DNA of 64,000 bases, from positions 2,976,001-3,040,000 of the forward strand of contig JAQOTA010000050.1 in assembly GCA_029532415.1 (NCBI GenBank). Reading direction: 5' to 3'. Both the position numbers and the translations under genes were made by a program. The notes beneath the pieces are model-generated. The model was not told the DNA's origin. It saw only the letters and a program-made list of their open reading frames with translations, and ran no database searches. Every line of letters starts with the position of its first letter. Position 1 is the stretch's first letter. The stretch is from Marasmius tenuissimus. Lineage: Eukaryota; Basidiomycota; Agaricomycetes; Agaricales; Marasmiaceae. This document shows positions 28,109 through 38,499 of the stretch, one piece after another.

Positions 28109-29627
28109 TCATGCACGAACAGGTGCGATGTTTGTCGACACTGACAGCGGCTGTTGAGAGCGGAAGGGTGATTCGGCCATGCCATGCTGGCTCCTGGGCG
28201 CTTCAGGCTCAGCATTCAATCCCATTTCCAAGTCAGCGACCCCTCTGGGGGATAGGAACGCCACGGTTTCTTCGCTGTCGCTGCAAGGACCTTGTTGTCC
28301 CTCGAGTTCGTCGTTAATGGCCTTGCGTGCAACGTAGGAAATGTAGATCAGAATCGAGAGGCACAAGACTATCCCCGCGATAGTCCATATGCGTGCAACG
28401 CTTCCTGCTCCGGTGTCCTGGTTCTCATCGGTAGCGGGGTCGGAACCTGGCAATGCGGAACTTGTGGAATTGCTATTACCGCCTGAAACGTGGTAATCCT
28501 TGAAGGAATGTATTGACGCGCCCAAACTAGTGTGGATGATGACTTTGAACAGTGACAGGGCGGTGCAGACCGTATATGTTCGCAATGTCAGGGAGGGGGC
28601 TGCCGCCAATAGACAGTTCATGACATTGTAGGGGTATGGGGCCAGACGGATGAGGAAAAGCAGTTTGGGTCGCTTTTCGATAGCAGAAACGACGCGTTTC
28701 ATGGAGGTGGCCTCGTCAAGCCAGCAAGAGATATGACGGTGGAGAAGAGTCCTGGATATTATGAAGACGGTGAGAGCGCCGGTGAGGGCGGCTAAGTAGG
28801 AGATGGTAGCGCCTATCCACGGGCCAAACGTGTACCCGGAAAGGACAATGAGGGTGGAATATAGCGGCATGGGAGCTATGCAATGATATCAATACGTCTG
28901 ATAAGATTTGAAATTGAAGAGCTGTGGAGGCGAGTGCCCGCACCCAGGGTGGGGCTGGGCAGTGGGGGTCATGGTTAGAGAGAAATGGACTCACGAAAGG
29001 TGGTGATGAAGATCAGTAAGAATAAAAGTGCATATCCATATTCCTGTTCTGTTTGGAGCCACGTTGAGAGTTCGTCTAAGACTTTTTTTTCGAACGTGTG
29101 AGCGGCAAATTTAGTTTCAGCAAAAAAAAAAGCGTACAGGTGAAGAGTTCTGTCTTGAAGAAAGCTATCGCGACCAGAAAGCCGAGACTGGTCAAACCAT
29201 ACATGATTACTGGTATCCATGGACGTATAAGGTTGAATAGACGATGTTGTCGAAGGTGGGAATATGATCGTGACTGCGCCGGCGATGGAGGATGTATTAG
29301 CAGCGGTGACGGCTGCGATAACATACGAGAAGGATAAGATGCGGATATTGACGTTCGAGATGAATGTACTCCAAAACTGCACTGTTGTCGGCGCAGATGG
29401 TTACTTGACGAGGCAGGGGCAGTCCTTGGGGAAGACAACTCGGACAAAGGAGTTGATTTCTCGTCATTCTCATCTATTTTTTGTTCGTCGACATGGTCGT
29501 CGAAGTGAACATAGCGAAAAGGAGATTGTGACTGTTGATATGGAGTGGAAGGGGAGGTTGATAGAGGTCGGGCTGGGTGAGAGGTCGATATAAGATGAAG
29601 AGAGGGAGTACGGCGACCGCTGTCCAT
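28109..29627 (-). CDS. TVP38: TVP38/VTT-domain Golgi membrane protein
   Basis: Start codon at 29627; about three exons. Exon 1 encodes a Ser/Pro-rich cytosolic leader of about 130 residues ending in the first membrane span (PWIPVIMYGLTSLGFLVAIAFF). A short middle exon gives LDELSTWLQTEQEYGYALLF. The long last exon begins PPMPLYSTLIVLSGYTFGPW and contains FLIRLAPYPYNVMNCLLAA. The phrase RLAPYPYNVMN is the conserved signature of the SNARE-associated/VTT (DedA-like) domain of Tvp38. The protein ends with another membrane span (IAGIVLCLSILIYISYVAR) and an acidic tail. Yeast Tvp38 resides in Tlg2-containing Golgi compartments, and VTT proteins are linked to lipid scrambling and membrane traffic. 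Exact substrates are unknown. Confidence 0.85.
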
Positions 29628-30162
29628 TGTGATGGTAAGGAAACCTGTCCTGGAAGAGCCAGTAATAAGAGCAGCAGAGATGAGAAAGAGAAAAGAAAAG
29701 CAAGCTCAGGCTCGCTGGGGGGAATAACGAAGGAGTACCAATGTGGAAGATTCAGAGCCTAAGTAGAACCCGGTCCGTCGAGGACTAATGGCAAGAAACG
29801 GAGACTGATCAAATACCGCACATTTTGCGCAAATCTTTAATTTGCACCGATCCTAGATTGTCACCAAATGACAAGTCCCGTGATCATTTTTCCATCAAAT
29901 TTGTGGCATTTGGGGCCCGGTCTAGCCGTTTTTGTCCCTTTTCCATCCCGTGTGCAGGTCAGCCTCAGGGTCTCCCCTGCCCTGGAACGGACCTCCAGCT
30001 CAGTCCAGCTCTGTGTGTTGGGGCGATTTGGAGCCAACATTAAGTCTTGATATCCTTTGATAGTAGGTTTGTCCAATAACTGTTCGCTACGTCAGGCTAA
30101 ACGGTATTTCTTCATATGTTCTGCTCCGACAATGTACCCTTACTTTTCTCCAGGTGACCACC
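29628..30162. promoter_or_regulatory. divergent intergenic region, TVP38-like and small mitochondrial protein
   Basis: This region has 535 bp between divergent start codons. A TTTTCTCCAG acceptor ends at 30153, just before the plus-strand ATG, which suggests a 5' UTR intron of the small gene. No other feature is visible. Confidence 0.4.
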
Positions 30163-30537
30163 ATGCTCCGACAAAAACTAGGGTTCTCCTCTCGTAGATT
30201 CTACAGCACGGAGAAATCTCGTCGCTCACCACATGCTCAATGGTACGGTGATGTAGTTCCCGCCATGATCCCCATATTCCTCCTGGGCTCAGCTGTTTAT
30301 CTCGTATGGTCTTCATCTCGTGTATTCCCGTCATTCTCCTCACCTCGTTTCCAGGGCCTACAGCTCGCTCAAACGCGTCTATCACACGAAAAATCTATGC
30401 ATGAAGCTAAAAAGCGCGTTGAGCAGCTAGAAACTGAGGTAGAAACCTTGCAACGGGATCGTCAATCTGATCGTGAAGCCCCAGTGTCCACGTCGGCCAC
30501 CCAGGCGACCAACAGATCGTCGTCCTGGTGGCGGTGA
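30163..30537 (+). CDS. small membrane-anchored coiled-coil protein, probably mitochondrial
   Basis: The 124-residue product opens MLRQKLGFSSRRFYSTEKSRR. This is an acid-poor, Arg/Ser-rich amphipathic leader with an RFYST motif typical of a mitochondrial matrix-processing site. One membrane span follows (about residues 32-47, VVPAMIPIFLLGSAVYLVW). After it comes a charged helix with heptad character (HEAKKRVEQLETEVETLQ) and a Ser/Thr-rich end. The layout (presequence, one span, coiled coil) resembles small inner-membrane organisers or respiratory assembly factors, but I do not recognise the family. I chose the ATG at 30163 because it follows a splice acceptor directly and gives the presequence. 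Confidence 0.55.
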   Translation: MLRQKLGFSSRRFYSTEKSRRSPHAQWYGDVVPAMIPIFLLGSAVYLVWSSSRVFPSFSSPRFQGLQLAQTRLSHEKSMHEAKKRVEQLETEVETLQRDRQSDREAPVSTSATQATNRSSSWWR

Positions 30538-30705
30538 TGACACAGATGTCTTTTCGTTCTTAGTCTCAATACAGCTCAATACCCTGTGAATAGACGAGAT
30601 GGTATATATATCCTTATACGAGGACAGCGAGCACTAACAAGGAATTGTACTGTAGTAAGTGTAAGATAAGTCAATGGCACGACAAGTTCCGTGACCGAGC
30701 GCAAG

Positions 30706-32114
30706 TTACTGCGCTAGTTTTTTCAACAATGTTCCCCTATGCCGCTCATATATTTTGGCAGAACTGAAAGGGTCGTTCAGTATTGAAATATTGACTGCGG
30801 CACGCTAGCGATCCAACGCACCTGAGGATGGCGGCTGCCAAACCGGTAAATGTCTTGACCGGTTCCTTAAACTTTTGAATCCGGAAAACGTCGTAGGCTA
30901 TTTCTGCTGGTGAGTACTCCCGAAATACACCTCCGACCAATTCCAGAACACCCACAGGAGAATATGAGATCCATGAAGAGTTTCATCCTCGATATGTGGA
31001 GCCAATAATCGCGAGTTTGCAACCGAGCAAGCTCCTTTTCATCTAGCTTCGACGCTGAGGACTTGGACTTTTCTGTCGCTCCTGACATAGATTCCTTGTA
31101 TAATCGCGATTCGACTAGTGCGTACGTGAAAACAACCATTGAGTCCGAGAACGAGACAGATAAAAGAGGCTAGAGGCGTACCTTCCTGTCGTAAAGCACC
31201 AATCGTTTGTCTCTCAAGCCCATTCTCCACCAACCCGACCACTGTCGCGAGCCACCAACACCAATCCGCGAAACGCGATGCCCGGTCGCCAGTCTTCTTT
31301 CCTAGTACCCCCAGCAAAGACAGGGTATACAAGTCATCTGCAATAGCGTTTACCAGCTCGAGCAACACGGGCGGTGGCGCGACAAGCATTGCTTGTAATA
31401 GTGAGTTACTTTGTTGCCTCTTCTGAGTCGCGAGCGGGTCTGCGGAAGTGAAAGGCACAGCATGTTGTTGAGACATAACGGTTGTTACTGGGCCTAGCCA
31501 GTTAAAAAGCAGGAGGTTTTTTCTGGAATTGGAATAATCATGAGGTATTTCAACGAACGTGGTTCTGGAGTCAACTCTTACCTTGTGAAGGATAAACCAG
31601 ACATAGTAGACGTCAGACGTTTCACCAACTCCTTCACTGCGGGACGATTTGTGTATCCTCGTAGAAACCGACTCGCTGCTGCAGTCGTATGGAAAAGCAG
31701 ATACACGCGAATAGAATATTGTATTAATTTCTGTATGATGGACGCTGGGTTTATTTCCTGAAATAAGTATAGAAAGGTGCTCACAAATGCCTTGTCCCTC
31801 CCATCACTTGTCTTCACAATTTCTCTCCAGATTTCCTCTCTCCGTATCCTTGACACCACCGTTAACTCTTCCGCCACTTCCTCATCATGTTCATCATCCT
31901 CTTCTTCCTCTGGTTGTGGCCCTTTGCTCTCGTATATACTTGCACCATATAGCGTGGTCCCGTTCATTGCTGTTGAGCTTTTGGGAGTTCTTGGAGGATG
32001 CGAGGAAAGTGGGTTCATTTGGAATGAGGAACCCGTATCAAAGGAGAACTGGCTATCCGTTAAGGAGTGCACAGAGGCTGAATGACCCCCGTGTGGGAAG
32101 GTAATCGAAGACAT
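30706..32114 (-). CDS. PEX11: peroxisomal membrane protein, PEX11 family
   Basis: At least six exons are continuous in frame. The N-terminus (ATG at 32114) is Ser-rich and then strongly acidic (PQPEEEEDDEHDEE). The family block follows: EIWREIVKTSDGRDKAF, KLIQYSIRVYLLFHT, LVKRLTSTMSGLSFTR and LLLFNWLGPV. Later exons give RFADWCWWLATVVGLVENGLE, TRDYWLHISRMKLFMDLIF, AYDVFRIQKFKEPVKTFTGL and SSAKIYERHRGT, with the stop at 30706. The GRDK..K.IQY opening and the DVFR...PVKTFTGL..S end are characteristic of Pex11-type proteins, which tubulate the peroxisome membrane before fission. The long acidic leader suggests a Pex11C- or Gim5-like branch. The start is uncertain because the open frame extends upstream without an ATG. 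Confidence 0.82.
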
Positions 32115-32384
32115 TCCGCTTGAGAGTCTAGAAATCCGGGAGGAAGGTGTGTACAGCAAGCGACGAAGGTAGTGCTACGGTTCAGTCGTGTGTCCGACGC
32201 GAGCAACTTCAAGGGAGCACTGCCGAAGGGAGTATCACGTGTTTCTAAACTGCCGCCGATGAGCCGGTCAAAGTCAGACTCGTCACCCAACGCTCTTTTC
32301 AACAACCCTTAGACGACCCGCCTTGCACGAGTAAACGACCAGTAACGACCTTCCTCTTTCTTTCTTTGAAATTTTCATCTTGCG
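32115..32384. promoter_or_regulatory. divergent promoter between PEX11 and Tctex-type genes
   Basis: A 270 bp segment separates divergent start codons. It carries a CACGTG E-box-like hexamer (in TATCACGTGTTT near 32236) and a pyrimidine-rich tract just before the Tctex ATG. No coding exon joins either gene. Confidence 0.4.
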
Positions 32385-32956
32385 ATGGCAAACTCAGGAC
32401 TTGGATCACCCACGCCGCGCTCAGCAGCCTCATCACCACGACCGAAATTTGATTCTGAGCTTCTCAAGACATATATCAAGCGACTTTTACCCTTGACACT
32501 CCAATCTGCTACATGGCCTGAGGCGAAGGATAGGGATCAGGTGAAGAGCTGGATGAGGGAGATTGGGGAGAGGGTGAAGGGAAGAATGTTGGAAATCCAG
32601 CCAAAGGGATTGTAAGTCATGGCTCTTGATTCGATGAGTGAAAGGTTCTGACGGAGTGTACTCCCTGGTAAAGCAAATATATTGTCCTGACACAGATAAA
32701 CGAAAATCTGGGGCAAGGGGGAAGGTGAACCACTCGATATAACTGTGATCCGGTCTTTTGGGCTAAACCGATACATTGCACAGAGCGGACATGGTTAGTC
32801 ATTGGGAAGATACAGATACTGTGGCTCAGGAAGTGTTCGTAAATGTGCGTACTTTGCCACCCTTTCTGCGCCGAGTTACATGGCTCACACGACGCTGGGA
32901 ATAACCAGGACTCCCTGATATGCATATGCATTGCGTTCGCTATACGGACTCATTGA
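32385..32956 (+). CDS. Tctex-type dynein light chain (DYNLT family)
   Basis: Four exons. Exon 1 gives a Ser/Pro-rich leader and the helices ELLKTYIKRLLPLTLQSATWP and WMREIGERVKGRMLEIQPKG. After a 62 nt intron the beta region reads FKYIVLTQINENLGQGG, then DMVSHWEDTDTVAQEVFVN, and finally DSLICICIAFAIRTH before the stop. The order KYIV...GQG...WD.DTD..A...F.NDSLFC is the Tctex-1 fold signature. At about 147 aa it is slightly longer than DYNLT1, the extra being the N-terminal leader. It should act as a light chain in cytoplasmic dynein, or as a Tctex-like adaptor. Splice junctions preserve the frame exactly. Confidence 0.85.
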
Positions 32957-35707
32957 TTCCATCGTGACGCGTTGTTATTTATCGTCCTATCGGCCACATA
33001 CCCTCATCGACTACGAGCTGTCAGTGTATTTCGGAAATACCCGTTTCAATGGAGAACGCCCGCCGATCTTTTTTTCCTCGTTCTCCTCTCCTCAATACAT
33101 CGAAGCAACGAAAACGAAGCAAGATGAACAAAGAAGAGCTGATACCGAAATCTAAATTCTCCCTCTTCGTCATCCATCCATTTTCGCTCATTGCCTATAT
33201 TATTTGCGTGGCCAAAGCCTCTCTGCTTCACGCGGTCACGAAAGAGGGGAGTGACACGGGGCTCTCGCTGTCCTCGAGATCATACACGATTATCGTGATA
33301 CTCCCGCGGACATACTGCATCACTCGACGGACTCATTGATATGTGTACTAACTTTTGCTCGCATTAACATTCAGGCATAGTCTCTCATGATCAAAGAGCT
33401 AGGCAGGCTATTTACGCCACGATAATGAGTGTTCCGTGCTCCTGCTCGGGGTGTTGGGTCCCGCCGATGATGATGCAGAAGGCCACTCTCTCTGCGGGTG
33501 TTTCCCCGCTTTTTCAGCGACCTACCGAGCCTATAGGTAGGCATGCGTTCGAGCTCCTACTTCTCACCTTGGAGGATCGCATCCGATCGCGGACCGTGAT
33601 GACTTCGCATCGACGAAATATTCACCCGCACTCGTCCATACGAGCGAGTGGAGACGGGAACTGGACACCAGGAGTAGTGAGAAGGCATCAACGGATTCAT
33701 CTCTTACGCTACTCATTCTGATTTCCATGATCTTACCTTTTTAGAGGAACTTAACTCTAGAAGTTCCGTGGCCAACAAAACCAAACTAGTGTCATAAACT
33801 TGGAGACCCCCTTGAAGGAAACATATAGAGTAAGGTTAGGTCCCTCGTTTCTGTTGTTCATTTCTGATTTCTCAGCCATGTTTTGTTTGTTGTTCATTCA
33901 TCGGGCAAGAAACGGACACAAGGGAGTACTCCCCTGCGCCTCCTCCATACACCACACGAACACGGCAGCTTTTCGCTGGACCATACATCAACACAGAAAT
34001 CCGGAAAGCGGATTGGGTGCGTGTATTAATTCTCGTCGACTCGTATCATGTGGATCAGCCTGAGTTTATGGGGTATCTCTCCTTGCTTTGGTCTTTCATC
34101 AGATAATGTCATAATGTATGGCATGGTCCTCCGTCCCCGCGGCCACGTATTGCGCGGTGAGTTTGGAAATTGAGTGTCGTATGTGCCAATGATGCTCGTG
34201 TCGTGAGTGACAGAACGATTCCCCTAGCAGATACTTACCGAGCTAGGGAAAGAAGGGGATTCGAGGTTTTCGAAGACGAGGTCACGCAGCATCGCCACCG
34301 GTAATGAAGTGAATGCCTTCCGAAGACCTGGACTTCTCCTTCTCGGATCGACATCCCCATAAGACAGTGGGACGCTACCGACGGCGAGAAGCCAAGAGGA
34401 AGAACTTTATGGTCGCCGGGATCGTGTTCGTAGGATGAACAGGTCTGACGTCGATTAGCGGGCACCTTCTGTTTTTGTTCCGGGTCCAACTACTGTGCCG
34501 AAGGGTCAGTCATGCACATGCTCTCCGAGGCCCTCGACGAGGAGAGGTACTCCATAATCCAGTATTTGGGAAATGGGGTGGCTAGCCTGTACTCTTCCCA
34601 TTGCATGCGGACGCAATGAGAGTTGTCGCTTGGATCACACGGTCGTCGTGTTAAGATCGCCGTTCCAGGAAGTATCAATTGTTCGTGTCTTCGCTATTTG
34701 GAACTTTGCTAAGTTCGTGATGAGGCAGATGGTGGGGTGACTGATGCCGTAGGGATTGTATGCACCTGATTATGGGACTCCTGCTGGAGAGGCTTTCGAC
34801 ACAAGCTAAAATTTGCTTGCCTGTACGTTTTTCTTCCCCGTTTCGCACAGTGCATTCTCCGTCGGGTCCTCGATACGTCGAGCAATTCACACACCATTAC
34901 ATCGGTACCCAGACATTTGAGCATGTTGGTTGCGTCCAGACTCATTCAATCGTGTAGATATCACGAATACATACTCGTCTGATTTCCGACCACCCGCGTA
35001 ACGATCCAGGGCTTTAAGACATGCGATACCGAGCGCTATAAAACCTTGAGATATCTCGCCTGCTGTGTATTTTGACGGAGGCCGCCTCCAATTCCTTCCG
35101 GACTCCGTCCCTCCCTCTTCCGTGCTTTTCGAGTGCATATCGCCATTTGATCTTGAAAACAACTCTGCAAGGATCAAGATATCGCCACAGCAAACTTCCC
35201 CGCTCCAATGCTCAGCTTTGACGAGTCAAAAGGCGCTGGCCGCGTGAATGTTGACGTTGAGGCCTTGAGGGGGCGTGTGCATCATGGTGTCAGAGCATGC
35301 GAGGTACCGAATCTATCGCGCCCTTGGTGAAAGGAGCAGGGGCTTCCCCAACTCGATTGGCTCTTGTAGCTCGACTCCTTGATCTCCGTGAAATGAATTT
35401 GTTGACGACATTGAGTGTAATACTTTTGCCCCTGGCAGTGATACAACTCCAATATTCGCGCTATGTAAGTGCTGTTGAAGTTGCGTGGTATCTTAGTGAC
35501 TCTAGTTTCTATGCATTCATTTCACCATACTTATTCCTCTCCCAAATCGTAGCGAATGGGATCCATGATTTGTGATCCCGGTGGTGCCTGTGTTGGAGTG
35601 GATACTTGACTGCCCCATACACATCTGACGTCACGGGATGCTATACCCGTCATTATAGCGCAAGTCGGAGTCGGTAAGCAAATTCGACCACTTCATTCTC
35701 AACCACC
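32957..35707. other. 2.75 kb without a recognised gene; promoter of the Srk1-like kinase at right end
   Basis: I recognise no protein family here. Overlapping minus-strand open frames between about 35250 and 34235 have fairly coding-like composition and some good splice signals, but I could not assemble a convincing model. The last 130 bp contain a perfect CRE at 35626-35633 and belong to the kinase promoter. Confidence 0.4.
35626..35633. promoter_or_regulatory. CRE palindrome TGACGTCA
   Basis: A perfect ATF/CREB-type palindrome lies 75 bp upstream of the Srk1-like start codon at 35708. In fission yeast the homologous kinase gene is induced through Sty1 and Atf1, which binds this sequence. 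Function here is inferred. Confidence 0.5.
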
Positions 35708-35910
35708 ATGCCTTCAGCTGGCGTTGTCGACGCGTTCAAAAGTACAACTTATTCTCTTCAAGTCTCTCTTTGTTCTGATTCTCATCATCGCTAGATCTCA
35801 TACGACATGGCAAGCATCACCACCATCGTGAAGACGAGGTGTCTCCCCAACCTGCATCTCGCCACCAGAACCAGCAATATCAACAAACGCAGCAACAGCA
35901 ACAATATCAG

Positions 35911-35954
<44 letters not shown>

Positions 35955-38026
35955 ACAACAAGCTCAACATTCCCACAAGCAGGCTCAACCTGAACCGCAG
36001 GCGGCAGCTCCTCGCGAAGTCGCAGAACAGATCGTTAAGGAGGAACGGGAAGCCAAGGAAAAGATGCCTACATACAAAGGTCTAGAGAACTTTAAGCTGC
36101 TTGAGAAGATGGGAGAGTGAGTATTCGATGCTCAATCAGGCCCATCAGTCCGCTCACTTTTCATTCTAGCGGTGCATTCTCGAACGTTTACAAAGCTATT
36201 GATCTCACAACCAATGCCAAGGTCGCAGGTGTGTCTCCATTTACTCGCATTGCGTCTCAGGGATTGACCCTTGATCCGTACAGTCAAAGTTGTCCGGAAA
36301 TTGGAACTCAATGCGTCTCAAGTGAGTTGGATTGCCTTTCACGTTTCGCCATCTCTTCTCGCCTTCTCAAAGCACTGATGGCAATGCACCCTTCCTTTTG
36401 TCCTCTACGTTCTCTCTTGGACCTCTTGTTTTGCGCTGGCTATCGGACGTTGACTCATAAAGGCGGGAGAAAAGCACCTCAATCCGAAGTTCAAGAAAAA
36501 GCCGCGTGGAACAGAGGTTCTTTTTTTTACTTTCTTACACTGAGTAGTTCGTGGTCCTGACTTGAGATCATGCTGCTAGCGTGCAAACATCTTGAAAGGT
36601 GCGAGTGATACTTGAGAGCTTTCAAAAGCAATTCTAACCGTGCTCCTTTATCAGAGGTACAAATCATGCGAGGCGTACATCACCCCTCGATAGTCAAGCT
36701 CATATCGTTCTCCGAATCTCCTGAGCACTACTTCCTTGTTCTGGAATGTGCGTTATTTTTATCTGATCCGCCGATCTATCCCAATCTCATTTTCTCGCAG
36801 TAATGGAAGGAGGTGAACTCTTCCACCAGATCGTCAAGTTGACGTATTTCTCGGAGAACCTCTCCCGACATGTCATCTTGCAGGTCGCGAACGGTATCCG
36901 GTATCTCCACGAGGAACGCGGTGTGGTTCATCGTGATATCAAACCCGAAAACCTGCTTTTCGAGCGCATCCCAATCGTCCCTTCCAAAACCCCCATCCAA
37001 CGGCCCTACGACGAGGAGAAAGAGGATGAAGGAGAGTTCATCCCTGGCGTCGGTGGGGGTGGCATCGGTCGAATCAAGATCGCAGACTTTGGGCTGAGTA
37101 AGGTCGTTTGGAATGAGGAGACCATGACGCCATGTGGAACCGTTGGTTACACCGCCCCCGAGATCGTCAAGGATGAGCGTTACAGCAAGAGTGTGGATAT
37201 GTGGGCCCTGGGATGTGTTTTGTACACGTTGTTGTGTGGATTCCCCCCTTTCTATGACGAGAGCATCAATGTGCTCACTGAGAAAGTGGCTAGGGGGTAC
37301 TACACTTTCCTCAGTCCCTGGTGGGATGATATCAGCGCAAGTGGTATGTGACGTCTTACCTCCCTCCCGCTGTTACTTAGTGCCTTCATGATATGTATAG
37401 CAAAGGACCTGATTACGCACTTACTATGTGTGGATCCTGCCCAGCGGTACACCATCGACGAATTCCTTGCCCATCCATGGTGTAATGCTGCTCCAGCGCC
37501 ACCACCTCCGCCCACCCCATTCATCTACAGCAACCTCCCGACCGCCAACTTGCCGCCCGATTCACCCCTGCTCTCCGCTGCACGTGGAGGTAGAACTGAG
37601 GGTCGCAGTCCCGGTATTGCTTCCTTGAAAGAGGCGTTTGATATCACCTACGCAGTTCATCGAATGGAAGAGGAGGGCGCAAGGCGGCGGAAGTACAACG
37701 GACCTGGCGGTGCTGGCGCGCGAGGATACCTTGGGGGACTCAATGAAGATGACGAGGAAGAAGACATCGACGGCCCGACAAACAAGGTATCAAACTCATC
37801 CGGCGCCAAGAGCGCCTCCAGTGGAAGTAGATCGCGAAGGACAGGGAACAAAGGGTTTGAGTTGGACATGGACGGTGCGACTCTCTTGGGACGACGGCAT
37901 AAACGAGGCGGGGCTGGGAAGGGTGCTATTGGTATGAGCAGTCCGCTCGCCGGCAAGCCCGTTGGCAGCCCCATGCACGAAGATGCGGATCCCATTAACC
38001 CTGGGAGTCCGATGAGAATTGTATAG
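35708..38026 (+). CDS. SRK1: CaMK-like stress-responsive protein kinase, Srk1/Rck2 type
   Basis: The short first exon gives MPSAGVVDAFK and joins NLIRHGKHHHHREDE, followed by a glutamine tract. The kinase domain reads NFKLLEKMGDGAFSNVYKA, catalytic lysine in VAVKVVRK, KFKKKPRGTERANILKEVQIMR, then LMEGGELFHQIVKLTYFSE. The catalytic loop is HRDIKPENL, the magnesium motif DFGLSK and the activation segment TPCGTVGYTAPEI. The insert FERIPIVPSKTP between the catalytic loop and DFG, with GELFHQIV.LTYFSE, is typical of Srk1/Rck1/Rck2 kinases. These act downstream of the Hog1/Sty1 MAPK in osmotic and oxidative stress. The C-terminal tail is disordered, Gly/Ser/Asp-rich, and ends NPGSPMRIV. There are about nine exons, and the stop is at 38024-38026. 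Confidence 0.9.
35908..35961 (+). repeat. CAG/CAA tract encoding 18 consecutive glutamines
   Basis: Eighteen Gln codons in a row (mixed CAG and CAA) lie in the N-terminal region of the Srk1-like kinase. They are preceded by a looser Gln-rich stretch from about 35866. Mixed codon use limits slippage somewhat. Confidence 0.95.
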
Positions 38027-38499
38027 ACGTCTTGACCACCCCCCTCCCCCTAGAGTCCAGATAGACTCGACGCTCCGCATATACACTGGCTACGCCTATA
38101 CGCTGGCTCTCTCGGACTTATACCACTTCCTTACACTACCGTTGGCGGACCTTATGCGCACGCTCAGCAGCACATACATATTATTATGTTTATCAGTCGT
38201 CCCGTCTCACTCGCCCTGAAACTGCTCTCTTTTTCGTTAAGCATTTGGGATCTTTCAGTTCGTTGCAACATACATGATGGGTCTACTTCTGTTCTATAGG
38301 ATGAATGTGTACGTTAGTGTATGTAGGAGTCTATTCAAACTGTTAATTCCCCAACATCGATGTTGCGTGACCCTAACTCTGAGGCAGGGATCCGGATACT
38401 GAACTTCGAGCTCAAGTCAAGGCGGCGAACCAAGCGCTCATAGTGAGTCGAAATCGTGCCTTGAACATTCCCACGGTCATCACTGCAACGCGTTCCACC
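38027..38499. other. intergenic, promoter of PRP31
   Basis: This 473 bp gap between tandem genes holds the kinase 3' UTR and the PRP31 promoter. An open frame continues upstream of the PRP31 ATG for about 115 bp without another ATG. I treat it as chance. Confidence 0.4.

Noticed and set aside
35791..35988. Leucine-rich minus-strand frame
   Set aside because: It is the complement of the CAG/CAA glutamine tract of the kinase, so the leucines are an artefact.
38383..38499. N-terminal extension of PRP31
   Set aside because: The frame is open upstream but has no ATG, and the ATG at 38500 gives the expected acidic N-terminus.
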